This document shows positions 42,828 to 53,091 of a stretch of 64,000 nt of DNA, in pieces. Source of the stretch: Pseudoalteromonas undina (lineage in GTDB: Bacteria; Pseudomonadota; Gammaproteobacteria; Enterobacterales; Alteromonadaceae); NCBI RefSeq assembly GCF_000238275.3, contig NZ_AHCF03000003.1, positions 620,001 to 684,000 on the forward strand, read 5' to 3'. Positions within the stretch are counted from its first letter, which is position 1; each line of letters opens with the position of its first letter. The notes beneath the pieces are model-generated. The model saw only the letters and a program-made list of their open reading frames with translations. It did not search any database and had not been told where the DNA came from. Made by a program: the position numbers and the translations under genes.

Positions 42828-45188
42828 ATGACGCTTGAGAGAAACGATCGAGTCGAAATCCCTGTGCTAGCACTGCGCGATGTAGTGGTGTATCCACACA
42901 TGGTGATCCCGCTTTTTGTAGGCCGTGAAAAATCAATAAAATGCCTTGAAGCGGCAATGGATAAAGACAAACAAATTTTCTTAGTTGCACAAAAAGATGC
43001 AACTGTAGACGAGCCTGAGAAAGACGATATTTATCGTGTAGGGACAATTGCGACTGTACTTCAATTATTAAAGCTACCCGATGGTACAGTAAAAGTATTA
43101 GTTGAAGGCACGCAGCGTGCAAATATCGAAGAGTTTGTTGATAACGAAGACTTCTTTGTTGCCAATGCTCAGTTTATTGAATCTGATTCAGTGAATGAAC
43201 AAGAGCAAGATATTTTTATTCGCAGTGCATTAAGCCAGTTTGAAGGCTACGTAAAATTAAATAAAAAAATCCCACCTGAAGTGATGACCTCGGTCTCTGG
43301 TATTGATGAGCCCGCGCGTCTTGCTGATACCATGGCTGCGCATATGCCATTAAAAGTGCCTGAAAAACAAAAAGTACTTGAAATATCAAGTGTTACGGAG
43401 CGCTTAGAGTACTTAATGGCGTTGATGGAAGGTGAAATAGACTTACTGCAAGTTGAGAAAAAAATTCGTACCCGCGTTAAAAAGCAGATGGAAAAATCGC
43501 AGCGCGAGTATTACCTCAATGAGCAAATGAAAGCGATTCAAAAAGAGCTTGGCGAAATTGACGATGTGCCAGATGAATTCGAAGCGCTAAAAAAACGCAT
43601 CGAAGAGTCAGGTATGCCTAACGAAGCGAAAGAAAAAGCCACGGCAGAGTTTAACAAACTTAAAATGATGTCGCCGATGTCGGCAGAAGCTAGTGTTGTT
43701 CGCTCATACATAGATACGTTAATCAACGTACCGTGGAAAAAACGCTCTAAAGTGAAAAAAGATTTAGCAGGCGCGCAAAAAATACTAGATAGCGATCACT
43801 ACGGGCTTGATAAAGTTAAAGAGCGTATTATTGAATACCTCGCGGTACAGCAGCGTACTAATAAGCTTAAAGGGCCTATTTTGTGTTTAGTTGGGCCGCC
43901 AGGGGTAGGTAAAACCTCTCTTGGGCAATCTATTGCGCGTTCAACTGGCCGTAAGTACATTCGTATGGCACTGGGTGGTGTACGTGATGAAGCTGAGATA
44001 CGTGGTCATCGTCGTACTTATATTGGCTCTATGCCTGGTAAATTGATTCAAAACATGACTAAAGTGGGCGTTAAAAACCCGTTATTCTTGTTAGATGAAA
44101 TTGATAAAATGTCAGCGGATATGCGTGGAGACCCTGCATCAGCTTTACTTGAAGTACTTGATCCTGAGCAAAACAGCCATTTTGCTGATCATTACCTAGA
44201 AGTCGATTACGACTTATCTGATGTAATGTTTGTTGCTACCTCTAATAGCTTTAATATTCCTGGGCCTTTATTGGACCGTATGGAAGTTATTCGTTTAGCC
44301 GGTTATACCGAAGATGAAAAATTAAATATAGCTAAAGAACATTTAATTCCAAAGCAAGTTAAGCGTAATGGCTTAAAAGAGAAAGAAGTTGAAATTGCTG
44401 ACAGTGCCATTATCGGTATTATTCGATATTACACGCGTGAAGCGGGCGTTCGTAACTTAGAGCGTGAAGTGTCTAAATTATGCCGTAAAGCGGTTAAAAA
44501 TATCTTAATGGAAAAAGACACCAAAACGGTCACTATCGATGCAGATAACCTTGAAGAGTACTTAGGTGTGCAACGCTTTGATTACGGTAAAGCAGAAGAT
44601 GGCGACCGTATAGGCCAAGTAACTGGCCTAGCATGGACAGAAGTAGGCGGTGACTTACTAACGATTGAATGTGCTGCAGTACCAGGTAAAGGCAAATTGA
44701 CTTACACCGGCTCGTTAGGCGATGTAATGCAAGAGTCGATTCAAGCGGCAATGACTGTTGTGCGTAATCGTGCTGATGAGCTACGTATTAATAGCGACTT
44801 TTATGAAAAACGTGATATTCACGTGCATGTACCTGAGGGCGCAACCCCTAAAGATGGTCCAAGTGCGGGTATCGCAATGGTTACTTGTTTGGTTTCAAGC
44901 CTAACGGGCAATCCAGTGCGCTCTGATGTGGCCATGACGGGTGAGATTACCCTACGTGGTGAAGTACTGCCTATTGGTGGCTTAAAAGAGAAATTATTAG
45001 CGGCTCATCGTGGTGGTATTAAAACGGTGGTGATCCCTAAAATTAACGAACGTGACTTAAAAGAGATACCTGACAACGTATTGGCGGGTCTTGAGATTCA
45101 CCCAGTTACGTGGATTGACGAAGTATTGAAGCTTGCTTTAGTGCATCCAGTTGATAGTTTTTCAGTCGAAACACCGAAAAAGCAGTAA
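42828..45188 (+). CDS. lon: ATP-dependent protease Lon
   Basis: Lon is the AAA+ serine protease that removes misfolded and some regulatory proteins. The N-terminal substrate domain begins [20 protein letters not shown], Walker A is GPPGVGKTS, and the catalytic dyad is S679 (DGPSAGIAM) and K722 ([11 protein letters not shown]), the same numbers as in E. coli. I use the ATG at 42828 (786 residues) over a GTG six codons upstream, since AAGAGA lies about 7 nt before it. A heat-shock promoter precedes it and hupB follows, as in E. coli. Confidence 0.97.
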   Translation: MTLERNDRVEIPVLALRDVVVYPHMVIPLFVGREKSIKCLEAAMDKDKQIFLVAQKDATVDEPEKDDIYRVGTIATVLQLLKLPDGTVKVLVEGTQRANIEEFVDNEDFFVANAQFIESDSVNEQEQDIFIRSALSQFEGYVKLNKKIPPEVMTSVSGIDEPARLADTMAAHMPLKVPEKQKVLEISSVTERLEYLMALMEGEIDLLQVEKKIRTRVKKQMEKSQREYYLNEQMKAIQKELGEIDDVPDEFEALKKRIEESGMPNEAKEKATAEFNKLKMMSPMSAEASVVRSYIDTLINVPWKKRSKVKKDLAGAQKILDSDHYGLDKVKERIIEYLAVQQRTNKLKGPILCLVGPPGVGKTSLGQSIARSTGRKYIRMALGGVRDEAEIRGHRRTYIGSMPGKLIQNMTKVGVKNPLFLLDEIDKMSADMRGDPASALLEVLDPEQNSHFADHYLEVDYDLSDVMFVATSNSFNIPGPLLDRMEVIRLAGYTEDEKLNIAKEHLIPKQVKRNGLKEKEVEIADSAIIGIIRYYTREAGVRNLEREVSKLCRKAVKNILMEKDTKTVTIDADNLEEYLGVQRFDYGKAEDGDRIGQVTGLAWTEVGGDLLTIECAAVPGKGKLTYTGSLGDVMQESIQAAMTVVRNRADELRINSDFYEKRDIHVHVPEGATPKDGPSAGIAMVTCLVSSLTGNPVRSDVAMTGEITLRGEVLPIGGLKEKLLAAHRGGIKTVVIPKINERDLKEIPDNVLAGLEIHPVTWIDEVLKLALVHPVDSFSVETPKKQ

Positions 45189-45220
45189 AAAAGCCAAAAA
45201 AAGTGCTTTTAGGGGCTTTT
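45187..45220 (+). terminator. Probable lon terminator
   Basis: AAAAGCC and GGCTTTT enclose a nested AAAAG-TG-CTTTT stem, starting in the lon stop codon. A second GC-rich hairpin (AAGCCTAG-CCC/GGG-C-CTAGGCTT, 45259-45286) lacks a T-run and lies in the hupB leader. Confidence 0.6.
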
Positions 45221-45398
45221 CAAATCTAAACGGTATGATAAGTTAAGCACTGGTTTTCAAGCCTAGCCCTTGCCGGGCCTAGGCTTAAGAAAAATATAAT
45301 CATGTGAGCTTTAAAAAAATTGCTCAAAAATTTCAAAACAGTGATGTTAGTTTAAAAAACAATCGCTCTTGATAACAACAATGAAAGAGGATGATATT

Positions 45399-45671
45399 GT
45401 GAATAAATCTCAATTAATCGATCAAATCGCAGCTGATGCTGACATTTCTAAAGCGGCTGCAGGTCGTGCACTAGATTCATTCATCGAATCTGTATCTGGC
45501 GCGCTAAAAGATGGCGACTCAGTTGCACTTGTTGGTTTTGGTACTTTCTCTGTACGTGAGCGTGCTGCTCGTGCAGGTCGTAACCCACAAACTGGTGAAA
45601 CGATTCAAATTGCTGCAGCTAACATCCCAGCTTTTAAAGCCGGTAAAGCGCTTAAAGACGCAGTAAACTAA
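45399..45671 (+). CDS. hupB: DNA-binding protein HU-beta
   Basis: HU-beta is the small dimeric nucleoid protein that bends DNA. The 90-residue product shows the HU signature [22 protein letters not shown], with the intercalating-arm proline in RNP. I start at the GTG at 45399 ([10 protein letters not shown]); AGAGG lies 8 nt before it and the length becomes exactly that of HU. A longer in-frame TTG start 30 bp upstream would add ten non-conserved residues. It lies between lon and ppiD, as in E. coli. Confidence 0.95.
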   Translation: MNKSQLIDQIAADADISKAAAGRALDSFIESVSGALKDGDSVALVGFGTFSVRERAARAGRNPQTGETIQIAAANIPAFKAGKALKDAVN

Positions 45672-45765
45672 TCACTGTGTAAACAAATTAGTTATGGCGA
45701 GTAAAGAGACGCTTAATTATTGCAATCGATAAATTAAGTTACTTCACCGCCAGTTACTTCAAGTG

Positions 45766-45797
45766 AAAAAGCGTATCTGGTAAGATACGCTTTTTTT
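45766..45797 (+). terminator. hupB terminator
   Basis: AAAAAGCGTATCT and AGATACGC followed by seven T, with a GGTA tetraloop. Confidence 0.92.
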
Positions 45798-45844
45798 ACA
45801 TATGACAAGGTAGAAAATACCTTGCTCAGAAAAGAGATAAACAA

Positions 45845-47746
45845 ATGCTTGAGAAAATCAGAGAAGGTTCGCAAGGGCCGGTAGCCAAAGTCATTTTAGG
45901 CGCGGTGATTTTATCTTTTGCCTTAGCTGGGATCGGTAGTTACTTAGGTCAAACCACAGAACAACCCGTTGCTGAAGTAAATGGAATTAAAATTAGCCAA
46001 ACAGAATTTAGCCGTGCGTTTCAAAATGAACGTAGCCGCTTAGAACAACAATTTGGTGAGTACTTTACCCAAATAGCAGCTGATCCAACTTACATGGCTC
46101 AAATCCGTCAAGGTGTGATTGACCGTTTAGTACAACAAGAATTACAAAGTCAGTTAGCTGCCGAGCTTGGTTTGCGCGTAAGTGATGAAAGCGTTCGTAA
46201 AACAATTTTAGAGCTACCTTATTTTAAAATTGGCGATAAGTTTAATAACGACCGTTATTTACAAGTTATTCGTCAAATGAATTTTCAACCTGACGCATTT
46301 CGTGAATACCTGCGTGATGATATGACGCGTAGCCAGTTAGTATCTGCCGTTGCGGGTACTGATTTTGCGCTGCCAAATGAGCTTAAATCAGCCATTGCGT
46401 TGCAACAGCAAACACGAAGCATTGATTATTTAGTAATTGATAAACAAGCAATGCAAGCTGATGTTGAAGTTACAGAGCAAGAAGTTGCGGATTACTATGA
46501 ATTAAACGCAGGTCAATTTTTATCACCTGAATTAATTTCAGTTAATTACATCGAACTAAATGCAGATGATATTGATGTTGCATCGGTAAGCGAAGACGAT
46601 GTAAAAGCATATTACGAGCAGAGTAAAGCGCAATATGTTGAACCAGAAAAGCGTCGTGTATCGCATATTCTAATCGACAATAGCGAAGATGATGATGCGG
46701 CTAAAGCGAAAGCTGAGTCGTTACTTGCCCAGCTTAACGCTGGTGCTGATTTTGCTGAGCTAGCAGAGACATCGTCAGATGACATTGTTAGTGCAGAAAT
46801 GGGGGGCGATTTAGAGTGGATTGAACGTGATGTTATGGAACCAGCTTTTGAAGATGCAGCGTTCGCATTGCAAAACAAAGGTGATTACTCTGACGTTGTT
46901 GCCTCTGAGTTTGGTTATCACATCATCAAATTAACTGATCTACAAACTCAACAAGTTAAACCGTTCGATGAGGTTAAAGCTGACTTACGTGCTGAACTTG
47001 AGCAAGCTGAAAAAGTAGATGCGTTTTACGAGAAGCAAACTGAAATGGGGGCATTAGCCTTTGAGATTTCTGATCGCTTAGACGATGCTGCTGAAGTGGC
47101 GGGTGTAGAAGTACAATCTACTTCTTTACTAGCGCTTAGCGCGCTTCCTGAGCCGCTTAATAATCCAGCGGTTGTGACTGCTTTATCATCAGTTGAACTG
47201 TTAGAAGATAAAGTCAATTCAGAAGTAATTGAGCTTGGTAATGAGCATGTGATTGTGGTGCGTGTAAATGAGCACCAACCTGCGGCAACGAAAGCATTAA
47301 GCGAGGTAAGTGAGCAAATTAAAACACGCTTAATGAATGAAAAGGCATCAGACCTTGCAAAAGAAAAAGCACGCACGTTATTTGCACAAGTAAAAGAAGG
47401 CAAGAGCTTAAACGATGTGGCTGCTGAGCAATCACTAAACGTTCGTCAAGAGTCGCAACTAACTCGTGAAAGCTTTGCTGTTTCACCTGCTATTGTTACC
47501 CAAGTATTCAAAATGGCACATCCTAGTGATGCGGCTGTATATGATATGGTTAACTTAAATAATGGCGATGCAGCGATTGTTGCGCTTAAAGCGGTAAATG
47601 ATGCACCAGTGAGTGACAACATTGAGCCACAAATGAAGCAAAACATTACTATGGCGCAAGCGCAGAAAAACTATACGGTATTCATTGAATCGCTTAAGCA
47701 ACAAGCAGAGCTTAATGTACCAAAAGCAGCTCAAGTAGCTGAATAA
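45845..47746 (+). CDS. ppiD: Peptidyl-prolyl cis-trans isomerase D, periplasmic chaperone
   Basis: PpiD is anchored in the inner membrane by one N-terminal span (about 15-35) and works as a chaperone for proteins leaving the Sec translocon. A SurA-like N-terminal region (about 36-225) is followed by a parvulin domain (about 265-360, with RVSHILIDN, GGDLEWIERDVMEPAF and FGYHIIKL). The length (633) is normal. AAAGAGA precedes the ATG. It ends at a perfectly palindromic terminator facing the sap operon. Confidence 0.94.
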   Translation: MLEKIREGSQGPVAKVILGAVILSFALAGIGSYLGQTTEQPVAEVNGIKISQTEFSRAFQNERSRLEQQFGEYFTQIAADPTYMAQIRQGVIDRLVQQELQSQLAAELGLRVSDESVRKTILELPYFKIGDKFNNDRYLQVIRQMNFQPDAFREYLRDDMTRSQLVSAVAGTDFALPNELKSAIALQQQTRSIDYLVIDKQAMQADVEVTEQEVADYYELNAGQFLSPELISVNYIELNADDIDVASVSEDDVKAYYEQSKAQYVEPEKRRVSHILIDNSEDDDAAKAKAESLLAQLNAGADFAELAETSSDDIVSAEMGGDLEWIERDVMEPAFEDAAFALQNKGDYSDVVASEFGYHIIKLTDLQTQQVKPFDEVKADLRAELEQAEKVDAFYEKQTEMGALAFEISDRLDDAAEVAGVEVQSTSLLALSALPEPLNNPAVVTALSSVELLEDKVNSEVIELGNEHVIVVRVNEHQPAATKALSEVSEQIKTRLMNEKASDLAKEKARTLFAQVKEGKSLNDVAAEQSLNVRQESQLTRESFAVSPAIVTQVFKMAHPSDAAVYDMVNLNNGDAAIVALKAVNDAPVSDNIEPQMKQNITMAQAQKNYTVFIESLKQQAELNVPKAAQVAE

Positions 47747-47760
47747 GTAATAGCTAAATT

Positions 47761-47788
47761 AAAAAAGGCGCCAATTGGCGCCTTTTTT
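47761..47788. terminator. Bidirectional terminator of ppiD and the sap operon
   Basis: A fully palindromic 28-bp sequence: AAAAAAGGCGCC, AATT, GGCGCCTTTTTT. Confidence 0.93.
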
Positions 47789-47801
47789 GTTTGTTTAGAC
47801 A

Positions 47802-48563
47802 TTAACAACTCAATAAGCGCTGGGTAACCTTTGACTGCGGGTTTTGAAAAATAGTTTCTGTAGCGCCGTATTCAACTATTTCACCTTTATTGAGTACCAC
47901 TAACTGGTCGCTAATATGGCGCACTAAACTTAAATGATGGGTGATCAAAATATAGGTTAATCCAGTTTCAAGCTGTAGTTTAAGTAATAGGTTTACTATT
48001 TGCGCTCTTACAGAAGGGTCAAGCGATGAAAGTGCCTCATCGAGTACAACAACCTTAGGATCTAATATAAGCGCGCGAGCGAGCGCTACACGCTGTAATT
48101 GCCCCACACTAAACATATGCGGATAGTATTGCTGATGATCGACCAGTAGACCCACTTTAAGCAGCGTACTACCAATTTTTTCACTACGTTGAGTTTTATC
48201 AAAATCAGTATTGAACTTTAGGCAATCATCGAGCATTTCAGCAATGGTCACTGCTGGGTTCAATGAGGTGGCGGAGTCTTGAAAAATCATTCGGATAAAA
48301 CGACACTGCGCATCACGATTACCATTGTTTTCTATGGTGTTATTCTCTAATAATATCTGCCCGCTATCGGCACTGTATGCACCCACTAATAATTTAGCCA
48401 GGGTACTTTTTCCTGAGCCTGTTTCACCAATAATGGCAATTGTTTCACCTTTACCAATACAAAATGAGATATTTTTTAAAACATCAAACTTTTTACGGCT
48501 AAACAGACCCGCTCGCATGTTAAAGGTTTTTGATAAGGCTTGAACTTTTAACAGTGGCTGCAT
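47802..48563 (-). CDS. sapF: Peptide ABC transporter ATP-binding protein SapF
   Basis: SapF is one of the two ATPases of the SapABCDF transporter, linked to antimicrobial peptide resistance and, for SapBCDF in E. coli, putrescine export. Walker A GETGSGKS is at 46-53, the ABC signature is SVGQLQRVALARAL, and Walker B is KVVVLDEALSSLD. The 253 residues fit. Its ATG overlaps the sapD stop by one base (TAATG), so translation is coupled. It is the last gene of the operon. Confidence 0.9.
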   Translation of the reverse strand: MQPLLKVQALSKTFNMRAGLFSRKKFDVLKNISFCIGKGETIAIIGETGSGKSTLAKLLVGAYSADSGQILLENNTIENNGNRDAQCRFIRMIFQDSATSLNPAVTIAEMLDDCLKFNTDFDKTQRSEKIGSTLLKVGLLVDHQQYYPHMFSVGQLQRVALARALILDPKVVVLDEALSSLDPSVRAQIVNLLLKLQLETGLTYILITHHLSLVRHISDQLVVLNKGEIVEYGATETIFQNPQSKVTQRLLSC

Positions 48564-49555
48564 TATTTTATTTCCTTGATCAGCGGGAAGTGACAGGCGT
48601 AGCTATGACCATGATGCTTTGAAAGTTTAGGCGCAACCACACATTCTTTTTGTGCTTGTGGGCAACGTGGACCGAGTCGACAACCAATCGGTAAATGTTG
48701 TAATGTTGGAATAGTGCCTTTAAGCGCATAAAAGGGTTCTTTATGGGCTAAGCCATGCTCATAATCGGGCAGGCTTTTTAGTAAAGCCTGCGTATACGGA
48801 TGACGAGGTTGGCTAAAAATACGGTGTGTTGGACCTGCTTCAACCATTTGACCGCAGTACAACACATGAATACCATGCGACCAATTAACAATTTCTTCCA
48901 GCTCATGAGAGATCATCAAAATAGACATGTTCTTTAGCTGATTTAAACTTTTTAATAATCTAAACACCTGTGCTCGGGTGGTGCTTTCTAGTGCGGTTGT
49001 TGGCTCATCTGCTATTAACAACTTAGGTGTGCGGGCAATCGCCATGGCTATCATGACCTTTTGGCATACGCCCTCAGAGAGCTCATGCGGGTAACTATCA
49101 AGCACCGCTTCATGATTTTTAATACCTACTTTATGTATTAAGGCTTTAACACGGTCTTTACGCTCTCGGTTGCGTTTTAAGAAAAATCCTTTAGCAGCCA
49201 CTTCAGGCAGTGTTTCAGCGATTTGGTTAAATATTTTAGCAGTAGGATCTAGACAGCGACTGGGGTCTTGGTAAATCATCGCAATGTCTTGGCTAACCGT
49301 CTTACGGCGTTGCTCTGGTGTTAAGCGCATTAAGTCAACACCACGCCAATGCATTCTATCTGCGGTTATCACCCAGCGCTCATTAAGCACGCCGACGATG
49401 GCTTTTGCAATTAAGCTTTTGCCAGAGCCTGATTCGCCCACTAAAGCGTGTACTTCACCTTCTTTTAAACTAAAGCTTACGCGGTCAACAGCGCGAATGG
49501 CGGTTTCGGAAGTTTGAAGTTCAATGGTTAAATTTCGAATATCTAGTAACTGCAT
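48563..49555 (-). CDS. sapD: Peptide ABC transporter ATP-binding protein SapD
   Basis: This is the second ATPase of the Sap system, of the oligopeptide/dipeptide type. Walker A GESGSGKS is at 40-47, the signature region reads SEGVCQKVMIAMAIA, Walker B is LLIADEPTTALE, and the C-terminal cysteine-rich extension GCRLGPRCPQAQKEC is typical of peptide importers. The signature LSGGQ is drifted to LSEGV, as is common in SapD. It starts one base after the end of sapC. Confidence 0.9.
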   Translation of the reverse strand: MQLLDIRNLTIELQTSETAIRAVDRVSFSLKEGEVHALVGESGSGKSLIAKAIVGVLNERWVITADRMHWRGVDLMRLTPEQRRKTVSQDIAMIYQDPSRCLDPTAKIFNQIAETLPEVAAKGFFLKRNRERKDRVKALIHKVGIKNHEAVLDSYPHELSEGVCQKVMIAMAIARTPKLLIADEPTTALESTTRAQVFRLLKSLNQLKNMSILMISHELEEIVNWSHGIHVLYCGQMVEAGPTHRIFSQPRHPYTQALLKSLPDYEHGLAHKEPFYALKGTIPTLQHLPIGCRLGPRCPQAQKECVVAPKLSKHHGHSYACHFPLIKEIK

Positions 49556-50449
49556 CTAATCGGCCTTACGCGCTTGTAAAACTTTGCGAAGTCCATCGCC
49601 CACTAAGTTTGTTGAAAGAACCGCTAAAAATAACAGGACGCCCGGCAATGCTACCGTCCAAGGTGCTAAATATATAAGTCCTAAGTTCTCTGCTAAAATT
49701 GCGCCCCATTCAGTAGTCGGCGGCTGTGCACCCAGTTTTAAAAACCCTAACGCCGCAATATCTAAAATAGCAGTAGAAAGCGCCATCGTAAAAATAACTA
49801 CAATATATTCATACACATTAGGAAAAATCCCGCGTGATAAAATATGCCATTTAGAGGCGCCATCTAAGCGGTAGGCTGTAACATAATCTTTGCCAAGTTC
49901 GTCAACTATCAGGTTTCTAATTGAATGAATAAACTGGGGTAATAAGGCCAAAATAATTGCCCATACGGTATTCATTAATCCAGGACCGAGTATGGCAATA
50001 ATAATGATGGCCAGTAACAATGAGGGAATTGACAGCGTTACATCCAGTAAGTGGTTCAAAAAACTAGAACGTATGCCTTTACTGATCCCTGCAAAGGTAC
50101 CTACCAACACACCAATAACAGTAGTGATCAGTGCAGCTACAACCGATAACCCGAACGTATATGTGGCGCCATTCATTAAACGAGACAGCACATCTCGGCC
50201 TAAATCATCGGTGCCAAGTATAAACCGTACATCGCCCATTTCATTCCACGAGGGAGGCAGTAATAGTGCATCACTGTGCTGTTGATTTACCCCATAAGGC
50301 GCAAGAAAAGGCGCGGTAGCCGCTAACAGGCTAAAGGCAATAAACACCCATAAACCAACCAGTGCAGGGTGGTTATTTTTAAACTTTCGCCAGAGTCTCG
50401 CTAATGGCGATTTATTTGAATCTTCTGAAAATAAGTTAAACTTTGCCAT
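49556..50449 (-). CDS. sapC: Peptide ABC transporter permease SapC
   Basis: This permease of the DppC type has six membrane spans in 297 residues, beginning with an N-terminal soluble stretch and NNHPALVGLWVF. The LGTDDLGRDVLSRLMNGA loop is typical of the family, and the coupling-helix region reads DYVTAYRLDGASKWHILSRG. It overlaps the sapB end by 14 bp. Confidence 0.9.
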   Translation of the reverse strand: MAKFNLFSEDSNKSPLARLWRKFKNNHPALVGLWVFIAFSLLAATAPFLAPYGVNQQHSDALLLPPSWNEMGDVRFILGTDDLGRDVLSRLMNGATYTFGLSVVAALITTVIGVLVGTFAGISKGIRSSFLNHLLDVTLSIPSLLLAIIIIAILGPGLMNTVWAIILALLPQFIHSIRNLIVDELGKDYVTAYRLDGASKWHILSRGIFPNVYEYIVVIFTMALSTAILDIAALGFLKLGAQPPTTEWGAILAENLGLIYLAPWTVALPGVLLFLAVLSTNLVGDGLRKVLQARKAD

Positions 50450-51470
50450 GCGCTTGGTTCCGAGACAGAGGATCGAGTAGGGTGTAGGTCAGTTCGGCCA
50501 TAATTGTGGCAATAATAATAAATAAAGAGACGGCCATTAACCCACCTTGTATGGCGGGATAATCACGTTGATAAATACTGTCTATTAACCAGCGACCGAT
50601 CCCAGGCCACGAAAAAATAACTTCAGTGATCATCGCTAAGGTGATCAAGGTACTAAACTGCAAACCTATTTGTTTTATAACCGGTAGTAAGGCATTTCTT
50701 AGGGCGTGATGAATAATAAGCTGCCCACGAGTAAGCCCTTTGGCGCGAGCTGTTTTAATGAAGTTTTGATCCATTACTTTTAACATCGATTCGCGAGTAA
50801 AGCGCACTAATACTGTGGTTGGATACATAGCAAGTACAATAGTAGGTAAAGTAAGGTGATGCAGCGCATCTAACATGGCCAAACCATTGTAAGGAAAATC
50901 AGCGAGTAAAATATCAAGTAAAATAAATCCTGTGCTCGCGGGTATCTCATACAACAAGCTCACTCGCCCCGACATGGGAAACCAGCCAAGCTTGAGCGAA
51001 AAAATCATAATTAATAATAATGCCAGCCAAAAAATCGGCATAGAATAGCCAATCATCGCTGTAGAGCTAATAAATTTATCAGGCCATTGTTTATTATATG
51101 CCGATGCTAAAATACCGACAGGCACACCCACTACCACCGAAATAAATAACGCATAGATACTTAGCTCTAACGTTGCAGGAATTAAATCAACCACATGGGC
51201 GAAAACACTGCTCCCCGAGGCGAATGACATTCCCCAATCCCCTTGTAAAATTCGTCCTACAAAGGCGATGTACTGCATAAAGTAGTTACTATTAAATAAG
51301 TACTTTTCTTCTAACTGCGCATTTTGGGTAAAGTTAGTGTCTGGTATGCCGCTTAAGTTACTGAGCGGATCGCCAGGAAATAAATAACTCAACGAAAAGG
51401 TAAAAATACTGAGTAGCAACACCATAAAAAATAACAGTCCGAGGCGGCGTAAAATATAATCTAAGATCAT
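50436..51470 (-). CDS. sapB: Peptide ABC transporter permease SapB
   Basis: This is the first permease of the system, of the DppB type, with 344 residues and six spans. The N-terminus DYILRRLGLLFFMVLLLS and the coupling motif KTARAKGLTRGQLIIHHALRNALLP are characteristic. It overlaps sapA by one base upstream and sapC by 14 bp downstream. Confidence 0.9.
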   Translation of the reverse strand: MILDYILRRLGLLFFMVLLLSIFTFSLSYLFPGDPLSNLSGIPDTNFTQNAQLEEKYLFNSNYFMQYIAFVGRILQGDWGMSFASGSSVFAHVVDLIPATLELSIYALFISVVVGVPVGILASAYNKQWPDKFISSTAMIGYSMPIFWLALLLIMIFSLKLGWFPMSGRVSLLYEIPASTGFILLDILLADFPYNGLAMLDALHHLTLPTIVLAMYPTTVLVRFTRESMLKVMDQNFIKTARAKGLTRGQLIIHHALRNALLPVIKQIGLQFSTLITLAMITEVIFSWPGIGRWLIDSIYQRDYPAIQGGLMAVSLFIIIATIMAELTYTLLDPLSRNQAHGKV

Positions 51471-53083
51471 TATTTTTTCCTCGCGTTAGCCAACGAAATA
51501 GCACCGAATGGCCCTAAGGTAATGCCCTCAACATCTGCGCTACTTGCTTGAAAACGCATGCCATGGGCAATTGGCAGTAAAGGCAATTGTTTGATGATCA
51601 TGCTTTGTGCTGCGTCGTAATATTGTTTACGTAAATTTAAATCTGTGGTGTCTAACGCTTTGGTTAGCAGTAAATCAAATTCAGGGTTACACCAGTTTGC
51701 AGGGTTTTTGCCGCTGAATGTCGCAGTACAACTTAATAATGGGCTAAAAAAGTTATCGGGATCAGGCGTATCAGCTGCCCAACCTAATAACACACTGTCG
51801 TGGCGATGCTCTCCAATACGTTGAATAAAGGTGTTCCACTCATATTCTACAATATTTACATTAACGCCAATTTTGCGTAAATCACTTTGCATTAGCTCAG
51901 CCATTTTGCGGGCGTTGGGGTTATAAATACGGCTTACCGGCATAGCCCAAATGCTCATATCAAAGCCTTTTGGAAAACCAGCTTCAGTTAATAATTTTTT
52001 CGCTAACTGTGGGTCAAAAATAGGCATGTTTTTTTGTAGTTCAAATGCCCATGACGTAGGCGGAAGAATAGATTGTGCACGCAGTCCATTCCCGTAATAT
52101 ACCGCTTGCATTATTTTATCTATATCAATGGCATGAACCAATGCTTGACGTACTTTTAAGTTATCAAACGGTGGACGCTCGGTATTAAATGCCCAGTAAC
52201 CAATATTTAAGTTAGTTTCTCTTTCAACGTTAATATCATCACGCTGCGCTAAAATACTTAATTGGGCACTACTCGGGTGTGCGGTTACATCACACTCTTT
52301 GGTCAATATTTTAGCGATACGGGTGGTACCATTTGGGGTAATGTCGTACACCAATTGCTCAAGGGCAACCTCATGCTTCCAATAATCAGCGTTTTTATAA
52401 AAGCGCACTAAATGATCGCGTCGGTACTCTTTATAAATATAGGGGCCTGTGCCAATCGGGTATTGATCAAATAGGTTTTCTTGATTATTAGCTTTGAGCG
52501 CCATGGCATATTCTTTAGAGAGCACGACGGCAAAATCGGTCGCCATATTAGCTAAAAAGCTGCTCTCGGCATTAAATAACTCAAATCGGACTTGATGATC
52601 AGAGACTCTAACAATTTTACGAATTAGCTGGTCAATCCCCACACTTTGAAAGTAAGGGTAATTAGCATCGCCAATAAAGTGATAAGGATTATAAACGTCG
52701 AATAATCGACTAAAAGTAAATATTACATCATCAGCGTTAAATTCACGGCTAGGAGTGAAATAAGAGGTGGTATGAAACTTAACTCCTTTGCGCAAAGTGA
52801 AGGTAACCGATTTACCGTCTTTACTGATCTTCCAATCAGTGGCAAGTTCACTCTTAAATTCGGCGGTCACGGGGTCAATACTAATTAACCGGTCGTATAA
52901 CTGGTTAGCAATAATATCGATAGTCGATCCTGTGGTTGTGACTTGTGGGTTAAACGACACAGGGTTAGCCTCGGCGCAATAAACAAGGCCTTGGTTTTTT
53001 TCTTCTAAGATTTCTTCTTTACTATCAATGCAACCTACTAAGCTCAATGATATTAAAGCAAGTAATAATTTATGCACCCGCAC
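51470..53083 (-). CDS. sapA: Peptide-binding protein SapA, lipoprotein type
   Basis: SapA is a family 5 solute-binding protein that delivers peptides to SapBCDF. The 537-residue precursor has a lipoprotein signal with the lipobox LVGC (cysteine at about residue 18), so it should be anchored to a membrane rather than free in the periplasm. Family 5 features include ATDWKISKDGKSVTFTLRKGVKFH and the C-terminal LLGWAADTPDPDNFFSPLLSC. It starts only 8 bp after the pspF stop and overlaps sapB by one base. Related Dpp/Opp binding proteins are the alternative, but the neighbours favour Sap. Confidence 0.88.
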   Translation of the reverse strand: MRVHKLLLALISLSLVGCIDSKEEILEEKNQGLVYCAEANPVSFNPQVTTTGSTIDIIANQLYDRLISIDPVTAEFKSELATDWKISKDGKSVTFTLRKGVKFHTTSYFTPSREFNADDVIFTFSRLFDVYNPYHFIGDANYPYFQSVGIDQLIRKIVRVSDHQVRFELFNAESSFLANMATDFAVVLSKEYAMALKANNQENLFDQYPIGTGPYIYKEYRRDHLVRFYKNADYWKHEVALEQLVYDITPNGTTRIAKILTKECDVTAHPSSAQLSILAQRDDINVERETNLNIGYWAFNTERPPFDNLKVRQALVHAIDIDKIMQAVYYGNGLRAQSILPPTSWAFELQKNMPIFDPQLAKKLLTEAGFPKGFDMSIWAMPVSRIYNPNARKMAELMQSDLRKIGVNVNIVEYEWNTFIQRIGEHRHDSVLLGWAADTPDPDNFFSPLLSCTATFSGKNPANWCNPEFDLLLTKALDTTDLNLRKQYYDAAQSMIIKQLPLLPIAHGMRFQASSADVEGITLGPFGAISLANARKK

Positions 53084-53091
53084 AACCTCTA

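Noticed and set aside
45259..45286. Second intrinsic terminator after lon
   Set aside because: The stem is strong but is followed by A residues on the plus strand and has no T-run, so it is left as part of the hupB leader.
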